A stretch of DNA of 5,704 nucleotides from Bacillota bacterium (GTDB lineage Bacteria > Bacillota_E > Sulfobacillia > Sulfobacillales > Sulfobacillaceae): the NCBI GenBank assembly GCA_021820645.1, contig JAKADJ010000173.1, positions 1-5,704 on the forward strand, read 5' to 3'. Made by a program: the position numbers and the translations under genes. Shown here one piece after another: positions 1-5,704 of the stretch (positions are counted from its first letter, which is position 1; every line of letters begins with the position of its first letter). The notes below the pieces were generated by a model. The model was not told the origin of the DNA and made no database searches. It was given only the letters and a program-made list of their open reading frames with translations.

Positions 1-1
1 G

Positions 2-1198
2 GGCCCTTCTTGCACCCAGCTATTAGCCTGGTTTGGTGCGGATGTGCTGAAAATTGAGCGGCCGGGCGTGGGTGATGTCACGCGCAATCAGTTGCGGGAC
101 ATTCCCGATGCCGACGCGTTATATTTTACAACACTGAATAGCAACAAAAAATCGCTGGAGTTGGACACCAAGACTCCTCAGGGTAAAGAAATCCTGGAAA
201 AGCTGATTCGGGAAGCGGACGTAATGGTCGAAAACTTTGCGCCGGGGGCATTGGACCGGATGGGGTTTAGTTGGGAACGGATTCAGGAACTGAATCCCCG
301 GATCATCTTCGGATCGGTTAAGGGATTCGGCGAAAACTCCAGATATTCGGACCTCAAGGTGTACGAGAACGTCGCGCAATGTGCCGGCGGCGCCGCGTCG
401 ACCACGGGGTTTTGGGATGGCCCGCCCACCATTAGTGGCGGTGCCTTAGGTGATAGCAACAGCGGGATGCACTTGGCCATTGGCATTCTGACCGCATTGA
501 TCGGGCGGGAAAAGACCGGGAAGGGCCAAAAGGTAAGTGTTGCCATGCAAGACGCCGTGCTGAACCTCTGTCGGGTTAAACTCCGCGACCAACAGCGACT
601 CGACCGTTTAGGGTACCTCGAAGAATATCCGCAATACCCGAACGGTACGTTTGGCGAGGCCGTACCTCGGGGTGGCAACGCTGGAGGCGGTGGCCAACCC
701 GGTTGGGTTTTGAAATGTAAAGGTTGGGAAACCGATCCGGACGCCTATATTTACTTTACGTTGCAAGAGCAGAATTGGGCCCGCACCTGTCAAGCCATTG
801 GAAAACCTGAGTGGATTGATGACCCGGCGTATAAGACCACAAAAGCGCGGCAGACGCATATTTTTGACATCTTTGCAGATATTGAGAAGTGGTTGGCCGA
901 TAAGACCAAGTATGAAGCGGTGGACATTTTACGGAAGTTTGATGTCCCTTGTGCCCCGGTGATGAACATGAAGGAAATTGAAGAAGATCCGGATTTGCGG
1001 GCCAGTGGGAGTATTGTCGAAGTCGAGCACAAAACTCGCGGGCGGTATCTGACCGTGGGAAGTCCGATTAAATTCTCGGGATTTAAGCCGGAGATTGTGG
1101 GATCGCCGCTGCTCGGCGAGCACACTGACGAAGTTTTGGCTGGTCTTGGGTATAGTGCTGATCAGATTGCTGCCTTACATGAGGCAAAGGTCGTTTAG
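2..1198 (+). CDS. frc: Formyl-CoA:oxalate CoA-transferase, 5' end cut by window edge
   Basis: Class III CoA-transferase that moves CoA from formyl-CoA to oxalate, giving oxalyl-CoA and formate; a cytoplasmic enzyme of oxalate catabolism. The frame is open from base 2, and codons 2-43 read [14 protein letters not shown], which matches the family N-terminus (GPACTQ... in Oxalobacter formigenes Frc as I remember it). The GTG at 44 is therefore an internal valine codon and not the start; about 18 residues lie outside the window. Visible landmarks: [25 protein letters not shown], the catalytic Asp in [10 protein letters not shown] (codon 551-553), the mobile glycine loop GGGGQ (683-697) in [14 protein letters not shown], and the C-terminal [11 protein letters not shown]. 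Compared with the Oxalobacter enzyme a stretch of roughly a dozen residues before the glycine loop is missing, probably a surface loop. The specific sequence [12 protein letters not shown] and the adjacent oxc make Frc much more likely than another CaiB/BaiF family member. Confidence 0.95.
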   Translation, partial: GPSCTQLLAWFGADVLKIERPGVGDVTRNQLRDIPDADALYFTTLNSNKKSLELDTKTPQGKEILEKLIREADVMVENFAPGALDRMGFSWERIQELNPRIIFGSVKGFGENSRYSDLKVYENVAQCAGGAASTTGFWDGPPTISGGALGDSNSGMHLAIGILTALIGREKTGKGQKVSVAMQDAVLNLCRVKLRDQQRLDRLGYLEEYPQYPNGTFGEAVPRGGNAGGGGQPGWVLKCKGWETDPDAYIYFTLQEQNWARTCQAIGKPEWIDDPAYKTTKARQTHIFDIFADIEKWLADKTKYEAVDILRKFDVPCAPVMNMKEIEEDPDLRASGSIVEVEHKTRGRYLTVGSPIKFSGFKPEIVGSPLLGEHTDEVLAGLGYSADQIAALHEAKVV

Positions 1199-1203
1199 TC
1201 CGA

Positions 1204-1241
1204 AGAAGTCTCACAGGACCGGTCATTCTTGTGAGACTTCT
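1204..1241 (+). terminator. Long inverted repeat after frc, probable terminator or processing hairpin
   Basis: The arms AGAAGTCTCACA (1204-1215) and TGTGAGACTTCT (1230-1241) are perfect reverse complements over 12 bp. A G-U, a G-C and an A-U pair can extend the stem inward to 15 bp with an 8-nt loop (1219-1226). It starts six bases after the frc stop codon. A four-T run (1245-1248) follows after a short GAA gap, so it resembles an intrinsic terminator with a poor U tract. It may stop or attenuate transcription between frc and oxc, or protect the frc 3' end. The structure is seen directly; the role is inferred. Confidence 0.6.
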
Positions 1242-1335
1242 GAATTTTAGTAGAGGCTTGGTAGGGACCGGGTATGTTGAGCGATGATAAGTGTAAAAAC
1301 TTTACGACGCGTGGTTAGGGTGATTAGCAAAGGTT

Positions 1336-1343
1336 GGGAGGGG
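1336..1343 (+). promoter_or_regulatory. Ribosome binding site of oxc
   Basis: GGGAGGGG lies 5 bases before the ATG at 1349. It overlaps the possible TTG start at 1334, which argues that 1334 is not used and that ATG 1349 is the true start. A further in-frame ATG at 1364 is too far from this site. Confidence 0.75.
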
Positions 1344-1348
1344 TACTG

Positions 1349-3031
1349 ATGGATTCGGTAGCAATGACGGACGGATTCCATATTGTCGTCGATGCGTTCA
1401 AACTGAACGGTATTGATACGATATATGGGGTGGCGGGCATTCCCATCACAGATTTGTTGCGTTTGGCCCACGAAGAGGGGATTCGATACATTGGATTTCG
1501 CCATGAACAAAGTGCGGCCAATGCGGCAGCGATTGCGGGATATTTGACCAAGAAGCCGGGTGTCTGTATGACGGTGTCTGGCCCCGGGTTCCTGAACGGG
1601 ATGGTGGCACTGGCCAACGCGACCACCAACTGTTTTCCGATGATTCTAATTAGCGGGTCCAGTGACCGCGCGATCATCGACCTGGAACAAGGAGATTACG
1701 AAGAATTAGATCAGTTGAATGCAGCGAGGCCCTACGCGAAAGCCTCGTTCCGGGTCAACCGGCCGCAAGATATCGGAATTGGATTGGCACGTGCTATTCA
1801 CGCCGCCGTATCGGGGCGGCCGGGTGGAGTATATCTCGACTTGCCGGCCGATGTGTTGGGATCCACGCTTGACGTCGAGACCGCGAAGAAGTCTCTGGTG
1901 AAGCCCGTCGATCCCGCGCCAAGTCAAATTCCATCCCCGGAATCGGTCAAGCGGGCGGTTGCGTTATTGTCCGAAGCCAAGCGGCCTCTGATCATTCTTG
2001 GAAAAGGCGCGGCGTACGCGCAAGCGGACCAAGAAATCCGCACGTTTGTCGAGTCAACCGGGATCCCGTTTTTACCGATGTCGATGGCCAAGGGACTCCT
2101 TCCTGACAATCATCCACAATCCGCCGCGGCTGCCCGTTCGTATGCGATTGGGCAGGCAGACGTTGTGGTGCTGTTGGGTGCGCGCTTGAATTGGCTACTA
2201 TCTCATGGTAAGGGCCCGTTGTGGTCGGAAACCACCCAGTACGTACAAATTGATATCTCGCCGACCGAGATGGACAGCAATCGCCTGATTGCGGCTCCTG
2301 TTGTTGGCGACATCAAGTCCGCGGTATCGGCTATTTTGGCCGAGATCAAGCCGAATCAGATTCGGCCGAGTGCTGACTGGACTAACGGGATTGCAGAACG
2401 AAAACAAAAGAATGTGCAACGCATGGCGGAACGTCTGAATGCGGATCCCAATCCGATGAATTTTTCGAGCGCCTTGCGCGTGGTGCGCGATGCTCTCGCA
2501 GATCGGCCCGACATCTACGTGGTCAATGAAGGCGCCAATAGCCTCGACTTTGCCCGAAACATTATTGACATGAGTGAGCCGCGTAAGCGGTTGGACAGCG
2601 GCACCTGGGGCATTATGGGCATTGGCATGGGGTATGCCATCGGCGCTGCGGTCGAGAGCGGGAAACCCGTGGTTGCCATCGAAGGAGATAGTGCCTTTGG
2701 GTTTAGTGGAATGGAACTGGAAACCATCTGTCGATATCGCCTTCCGATCGTTATCGTGGTCTTGAACAATGGAGGTATTTATCGAGGAGATCCGGCGGGT
2801 AGTAAGCCCTCTCCGACCGGGTTTGTGCATGACTCACGCTACGATAAGCTGATTGAAGCATTTGGTGGCAAGGGCTATCATGTGCAAACCAGCGCCAGCC
2901 TTGAGAAGGCCCTTAAAGAGGCTATCGAAGCGGGAACTCCGGCATTGATCAACTGTGTCATCGACCCAACCGCCGGGACTGAGAGTGGTCATATCCAGAG
3001 TCTAAACCCGAAGAGTGCGTTGCAGAAATAA
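1349..3031 (+). CDS. oxc: Oxalyl-CoA decarboxylase (thiamine diphosphate dependent)
   Basis: Decarboxylates oxalyl-CoA to formyl-CoA and CO2; formyl-CoA then feeds back to Frc. The 560 residues from ATG 1349 are close to the roughly 568 of Oxalobacter Oxc, and similarity is visible along the whole length. It has the three-domain layout of ThDP enzymes: N-terminal pyrimidine-binding domain with the cofactor-activating Glu53 in FRHEQ, central regulatory domain ([14 protein letters not shown]), and C-terminal pyrophosphate-binding domain with the metal motif from GDS (446-448) to NN (473-474). Residues matching the known Oxc active site are present: Tyr117-Glu118 in QGDYEE, Tyr478 in NNGGIY, and Ser546 in ESGHIQSLN. 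No signal peptide is apparent, so it should be cytoplasmic. It lies 150 bases after frc with a hairpin between them, so it may have its own promoter, although I found no convincing -35/-10 pair. Acetolactate synthase is excluded by the Oxc-specific motifs. Confidence 0.96.
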   Translation: MDSVAMTDGFHIVVDAFKLNGIDTIYGVAGIPITDLLRLAHEEGIRYIGFRHEQSAANAAAIAGYLTKKPGVCMTVSGPGFLNGMVALANATTNCFPMILISGSSDRAIIDLEQGDYEELDQLNAARPYAKASFRVNRPQDIGIGLARAIHAAVSGRPGGVYLDLPADVLGSTLDVETAKKSLVKPVDPAPSQIPSPESVKRAVALLSEAKRPLIILGKGAAYAQADQEIRTFVESTGIPFLPMSMAKGLLPDNHPQSAAAARSYAIGQADVVVLLGARLNWLLSHGKGPLWSETTQYVQIDISPTEMDSNRLIAAPVVGDIKSAVSAILAEIKPNQIRPSADWTNGIAERKQKNVQRMAERLNADPNPMNFSSALRVVRDALADRPDIYVVNEGANSLDFARNIIDMSEPRKRLDSGTWGIMGIGMGYAIGAAVESGKPVVAIEGDSAFGFSGMELETICRYRLPIVIVVLNNGGIYRGDPAGSKPSPTGFVHDSRYDKLIEAFGGKGYHVQTSASLEKALKEAIEAGTPALINCVIDPTAGTESGHIQSLNPKSALQK

Positions 3032-3038
3032 GAGGAAA

Positions 3039-3066
3039 GAGGCCTCTCGACAAAAGGAGAGGCCTC
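3039..3066 (+). terminator. Perfect 10-bp hairpin just after oxc
   Basis: The arms GAGGCCTCTC (3039-3048) and GAGAGGCCTC (3057-3066) are perfect reverse complements around the loop GACAAAAG. The stem begins 7 bases after the oxc stop. It has terminator-like strength and position, but no T tract follows on the + strand (ATCCCCAAAACC), so it is either a non-canonical terminator or an mRNA-stabilising or processing structure. The role is inferred. Confidence 0.5.
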
Positions 3067-3068
3067 AT

Positions 3069-3108
3069 CCCCAAAACCAGGTGTGCGTGCCACAGCGGTG
3101 GTTTGGGG
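3069..3108 (+). repeat. Second intergenic hairpin, possible structured leader of the PAS gene
   Basis: CCCCAAAACCA (3069-3079) pairs with TGGTTTGGGG (3099-3108) as a 10-bp stem with one bulged A. Inside it TGTG (3082-3085) can pair with CACA (3091-3094) around a 5-nt loop. It starts 2 bases after the previous hairpin ends. The remaining bases to the PAS start (3109-3213) contain a weaker CTGATT/AATCAG pair (3145-3150 with 3167-3172) and no convincing promoter. I do not recognise a known riboswitch class here. Confidence 0.4.
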
Positions 3109-3213
3109 TGAGCCGATGGAGAAAAGACCGGAGATCGGGTCGGACTGATTTTGTGGCGAATCCCTTAATCAGGACGATGTCTAACCTACTGGAGCGAAAA
3201 GGAGACAACGTCG

Positions 3214-3654
3214 ATGAGCTTTGATGTCGAGCGATTTGCCCGGGTGTTGTTACACACCATGCCGGATGCGGTGATCTATGCAGATGCCAAAGGTATCATT
3301 CAATTTTGGAACGCTGGTGCAGAGCGTATTTTTGGATTCGGACCTTCTGAGGCGTTGGGGCAGTCGCTCGATATAATTATTCCGGAAAATCTTCAAAAAC
3401 GTCACTGGGAAGGCTACGATAAGACTATGAGCACTGGTGAGAGTCGTTATGAGGCAGGGGCCTTGCTTGCAGTGCCTGCTATTCGTAAGGATGGGACCAG
3501 GATCTCGGTGGAATTCACCATTCTACCGTTTCGCGAAGAAAGTGGAGAAATGGCGGGAATTGCGGCGGTGATGCGGGATGTTACGAAGCAATTCGAAGAA
3601 ATGCGGTCGCTTCGCAAAAAAGTGGCCCAGAGTCTTGCAGCGGAAACCCGGTAA
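3214..3654 (+). CDS. Small stand-alone PAS-domain protein
   Basis: 146 residues, nearly all one PAS fold (about 8-125) followed by a short charged helix (about 123-143) that could mediate pairing with itself or a partner. Family landmarks seen: MPDAVIYAD, GIIQFWNAGAERIFG, EALGQSLDIIIPE, RKDGTRISVEFTI, and the closing GIAAVMRDVT. There is no kinase, HTH, GGDEF or other output domain and no membrane segment, so it is a cytoplasmic sensor or adaptor whose partner is not visible. His64 in KRHWEGY lies in the region where FixL-type haem PAS domains carry their haem ligand, but alignment by eye is offset by one residue, so haem binding is only a possibility. The start ATG 3214 is supported by AAGGAG (3199-3204) 9 bases upstream. 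Only 32 bases separate it from the formate dehydrogenase gene, so the two are probably co-transcribed. The PAS fold is certain; ligand and role are unknown. Confidence 0.88.
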   Translation: MSFDVERFARVLLHTMPDAVIYADAKGIIQFWNAGAERIFGFGPSEALGQSLDIIIPENLQKRHWEGYDKTMSTGESRYEAGALLAVPAIRKDGTRISVEFTILPFREESGEMAGIAAVMRDVTKQFEEMRSLRKKVAQSLAAETR

Positions 3655-3673
3655 TCGGGTGACTGCATGGAAA

Positions 3674-3680
3674 GGGGGAG
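3674..3680 (+). promoter_or_regulatory. Ribosome binding site of the formate dehydrogenase gene
   Basis: GGGGGAG lies 6 bases before ATG 3687. An in-frame TGA at 3660-3662, with no SECIS-like hairpin after it, closes the frame upstream. Together these fix the start and show that the short N-terminus of the protein is encoded as such. Confidence 0.75.
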
Positions 3681-3686
3681 TTAGAA

Positions 3687-5588
3687 ATGGCTGTTGCGTA
3701 TACGAAGAGCGCGCGAACGCGCTTAACCACCCCGCTCATACGAGAAGCGGGAGAACTACGAGTCGCGACGTGGGAGGAGGCGTTATCCCGGGCGGCGGAG
3801 TTGTTCGGCGCCGTCAAGTCCCAGTATGGCCCGAACGGGCTTGGCGTATTTAGCTGTTCGAAATCCACGAATGAGCTCAATTATTTGGCATCAAAATTCT
3901 CACGGGTCGTTTTTGGCACGCATAATATCGACTCCTGTAACCGGACCTGACACGCCCCTTCAGTCGTGGGTCTCACGACTGTGTTTGGGAGTGGCGCGGG
4001 AACGAGTTCTTATGATGATTTTCATCACACGGCATTCATTTTGTTGGTAGGATCTAACGCGGCGGAAGCGCACCCGATTATTTTTCACCACATTATGAAA
4101 GGTGTTCACAATGGCGCTGAATTAGTGGTTGTGGATCCGCGTAAAACTCTAACCACCAAACGTGCTCATGAACATCTTCAGATCGCGGTCGGTTCAGACA
4201 TTGCGCTCTTGAATGCGATGGCCCACGTCATTATCCGAGATGGGCTGTATCGAACAGACTTCATTGATAGGGCAACCGAGGGCTTTGCGGCGTTCGCCGA
4301 GAGCGTCAAGGCTTGGACACCTGAACGTGCGTCCGTCCCCACTGGAATATCGGCCGAACGCATTGAGTCGTTGGCGCGACGTTACGCGAAAGCACCTACG
4401 GCCATGATTGGTTGGACGTTAGGAATTACTGAGCACCACAATGCAGTGGATAACGTCTTGGCCCTCATAAATCTGTCCCTGTTATGCGGTAATGTGGGAA
4501 GACCCGGGGCGGGTCTGAACCCACTACGCGGGCAGAACAACGTGCAGGGTGGGGGCGATATGGGTGCGCTACCGGGCCGCCTGCCTGGGTTTCAAGACGT
4601 GTTGGACCCGGAAGTGCGCAGCAAGTTTGAAGCGGCGTGGGGGGTACCGATTAGCGCCGAACCCGGTTGGGACCAAACGCAGATGTTCGAAGCCATCGAG
4701 AACGACAAGTTGCGTGGCCTCTATATTATTGGGGAGAATCCTATTCAATCGGAAGCTAACGCCGAGCATATGCGGCATTTGTTTAATAAGTTGGACGCCT
4801 TAGTGGTCCAGGATATCTTCTTAACCGCGACCGGGGAGATGGCGGACGTGGTACTGCCCGCCAATGTCTCCTTTGCCGAAAGCGATGGGACCTATACCAA
4901 TAGTGAACGACGCGTTCAGCGCGTACGCGCTGCGCGTAAAGCCCCGGGCCAAGCCCAGGATGATTTGTGGGTGGTTGCCTCATTAGCCCAGGCGATGGGC
5001 CATCCGTGGCCGGTGCAGGGAGCGGAAGCCGTCTTCGACGAAATGCGGAAGTTAACCACAAATTACCGGGGAATGACCTACGAACGATTGGAACAAGCGC
5101 AAGGAATGCAGTGGCCGGTACCCTATGAGGGACACCCGGGCAGTAAGGTCTTGCATGATCGATTGTGGGAAGCGACCGTTGAGAAAAAAGCACCTTTTAT
5201 CCCGGTAGATTGGTCGCCGCCATCAGAAATGCCAACCCCTGAGTTCCCGCTGTTGCTAACGACCGGACGCCGACTGGCATTCTTTAACACTGGAGTACAG
5301 TCCAACGTTTACGACCATCCGCATAAGATCGGGGAATGGATGGAAATGCACCGTGACGACGCCAAACCATTAGGAATTCGCGACGGTGAAACTGTGGCTG
5401 TGGTCTCTCGCCGAGGACGCGTAGAAGTGCCGGTACATTATTCGGATGCGGTGATGCCGGGGACCGTATTTATGACCCTACATTTTCCAGAACACGTCAT
5501 GACGAATAATTTGACGATTGATGCGACGGATCCGAAGTCCGGCACCGCCGAGTTTAAGGCCGCTGCGGTACGAATTGAGCGACTGTGA
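3687..5588 (+). CDS. fdhF: Selenocysteine formate dehydrogenase catalytic subunit, lacking the N-terminal [4Fe-4S] domain; TGA 3948-3950 read as Sec
   Basis: Molybdopterin oxidoreductase that oxidises formate to CO2 at a bis-MGD Mo or W centre, where selenocysteine is the metal ligand. Reading the in-frame TGA as Sec gives 633 residues. Seen in order: LTTPLIR and a WEEAL/NELNY segment (15-70); the active site NIDSCNRT-Sec88-His89-APSVVGL; a GSNAAEAHP and VVVDPRKT cofactor region; NPLRGQNNVQGGGDMGALP with Arg281, 193 residues after Sec as for Sec140-Arg333 in E. coli FdhF; GENPIQSEAN; VQDIFLT; ADVVLP; and a C-terminal dinucleotide-binding domain from about 515 (TTGRRLAFFNTG to TAEFKAAAVRIE). 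E. coli FdhF has 715 residues; here the first ~57 family positions, with all four cluster cysteines, are absent. There is no Tat signal, so it is cytoplasmic. It should oxidise formate released by Frc/Oxc. The electron acceptor is not shown; a NAD-linked complex with downstream subunits is possible. Frameshift or pseudogene is unlikely because the frame and motif are continuous across the TGA. Confidence 0.93.
3948..3950 (+). other. Selenocysteine codon (UGA) in the formate dehydrogenase gene
   Basis: This in-frame TGA sits exactly where formate dehydrogenases carry Sec or Cys: SCNRT before it and HAPSVVGL after it, compared with CCARV-U-HGPSVAGL in E. coli FdhF. The next residue is the conserved active-site His. 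The residues SCNRT before it differ slightly from the common CAR(V/L) pattern: Asn replaces Ala and Thr is at -1. Confidence 0.93.
3951..3996 (+). promoter_or_regulatory. Bacterial SECIS element for UGA recoding
   Basis: CAGTCGTG (3961-3968) and CACGACTG (3974-3981) form a perfect 8-bp upper stem closed by the loop GGTCT (3969-3973). Counting the U of UGA as 1, the loop is G22-G23-U24-C25-U26, the same position and bases as in the E. coli fdhF SECIS, where G23 and U24 contact SelB; position 17 is also U, although here it would be paired in the stem. A possible lower stem pairs CGCC (3953-3956) with GGCG (3993-3996), with CC (3957-3958) pairing to GG (3988-3989). The element also codes for HAPSVVGLTT, so it is under both protein and RNA constraint. 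Confidence 0.92.
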
Positions 5589-5622
5589 ACCCGGCCCAAA
5601 TCTGTATTAATGACTAGAGAAG

Positions 5623-5628
5623 AGGTGG
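5623..5628 (+). promoter_or_regulatory. Ribosome binding site deciding the start of the last gene
   Basis: AGGTGG lies 4 bases before ATG 5633. An overlapping ATG at 5629 reaches a stop after 14 codons, so 5633 is the usable start. Confidence 0.5.
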
Positions 5629-5632
5629 ATGG

Positions 5633-5704
5633 ATGGACAGCGAGAACGGGACAGTCTCTGACGCCGTGAAGGTCCTCCTGCATGATATACCTCGCGAGCG
5701 GGGT
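5633..5704 (+). CDS. Start of a further gene, cut by the window end; possibly a formate dehydrogenase accessory subunit
   Basis: Twenty-four codons are open to the window end, reading MDSENGTVSDAVKVLLHD and then IPRERG. The gap from the formate dehydrogenase stop is only 44 bases with no hairpin, so it is very likely in the same transcript. The short helix-like start with a VKVLLHDIPRERG stretch would fit the N-terminus of a NuoE/FdsG-like thioredoxin-fold [2Fe-2S] subunit of NAD-linked formate dehydrogenases, but too little is visible to assign it. That the gene exists is fairly sure; the identity is a guess from context. Confidence 0.6.
   Translation, partial: MDSENGTVSDAVKVLLHDIPRERG

Noticed and set aside
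1258..1305. Possible promoter for oxc (TTGGTA or TTGAGC with TGATAA)
   Set aside because: No pair has both acceptable boxes and 16-18 base spacing, so I do not list it as a feature.
2198..2830. A 210-codon open frame on the minus strand inside oxc
   Set aside because: It lies wholly opposite a well-conserved gene, has no recognisable domains, and is rich in Arg, His and Ser as expected of an antisense shadow.
3015..3224. A 69-codon + strand frame spanning the oxc end and the following spacer
   Set aside because: It overlaps oxc and the PAS start, runs through both hairpins, is very rich in Arg and Lys, and has no ribosome binding site or family resemblance; it holds no CxxC motifs that could supply the missing Fe-S domain.
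3646..3660. Small ACCCG/CGGGT hairpin over the PAS stop codon
   Set aside because: Only 5 bp with no T run; too short to assign a role.
3687..3950. Formate dehydrogenase as a pseudogene with a nonsense mutation
   Set aside because: The stop is a TGA exactly at the Sec/Cys position, is followed by a SECIS hairpin, and the rest of the frame is intact with conserved active-site residues.
1208..3974. Shared GTCTCAC string in the frc-oxc hairpin and the SECIS
   Set aside because: Seven bases of identity in different structural settings is within chance expectation.
3966..5588. A separate protein starting at GTG 3966
   Set aside because: It is the part of the formate dehydrogenase after the selenocysteine codon; the GTG sits inside the SECIS stem and has no ribosome binding site.

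Overview
The window is one co-directional (+) cluster for breaking down oxalate through formate. The order is formyl-CoA:oxalate CoA-transferase (frc, 5' end outside the window), oxalyl-CoA decarboxylase (oxc), a small stand-alone PAS-domain protein, a formate dehydrogenase catalytic subunit, and the first 24 codons of one more gene. All intact starts have strong purine-rich Shine-Dalgarno sequences (GGGAGGGG, AAGGAG, GGGGGAG). With the moderate GC content this would fit a Gram-positive-type bacterium, possibly a Sulfobacillus-like or other thermo/acidophilic Firmicute. The taxonomic call is weak and rests on impression only.

Layout: 2-1198 frc; 1199-1348 spacer with a long perfect inverted repeat (1204-1241); 1349-3031 oxc; 3032-3213 spacer with two strong hairpins (3039-3066 and 3069-3108); 3214-3654 PAS protein; 3687-5588 formate dehydrogenase; 5589-5632 short spacer; 5633-5704 start of the next gene. 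No RNA genes, insertion sequences, CRISPR arrays or origins were seen.

The main result is that the formate dehydrogenase is a selenoprotein. A simple ORF caller would split it in two at a TGA (3948-3950). The frame is the same on both sides, the residues around the TGA are the formate dehydrogenase active-site motif (SCNRT-U-HAPSVVGL), and a near-ideal bacterial SECIS hairpin follows: an 8-bp perfect stem with a GGUCU loop that starts 18 nt after the TGA, as in E. coli fdhF. The gene is also unusual because its start, fixed by a good ribosome binding site and an upstream in-frame stop, leaves out the N-terminal [4Fe-4S] domain normally found in this family.

How the genes work together (inference from known enzymology): Frc moves CoA from formyl-CoA to oxalate, releasing formate and making oxalyl-CoA. 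Oxc decarboxylates oxalyl-CoA to formyl-CoA and CO2, closing the CoA cycle. The selenocysteine formate dehydrogenase then oxidises the released formate to CO2 and passes on the electrons, so the cluster could turn oxalate fully into CO2 plus reducing power. The PAS protein between the carbon steps and the redox step is a candidate sensor or signalling partner.
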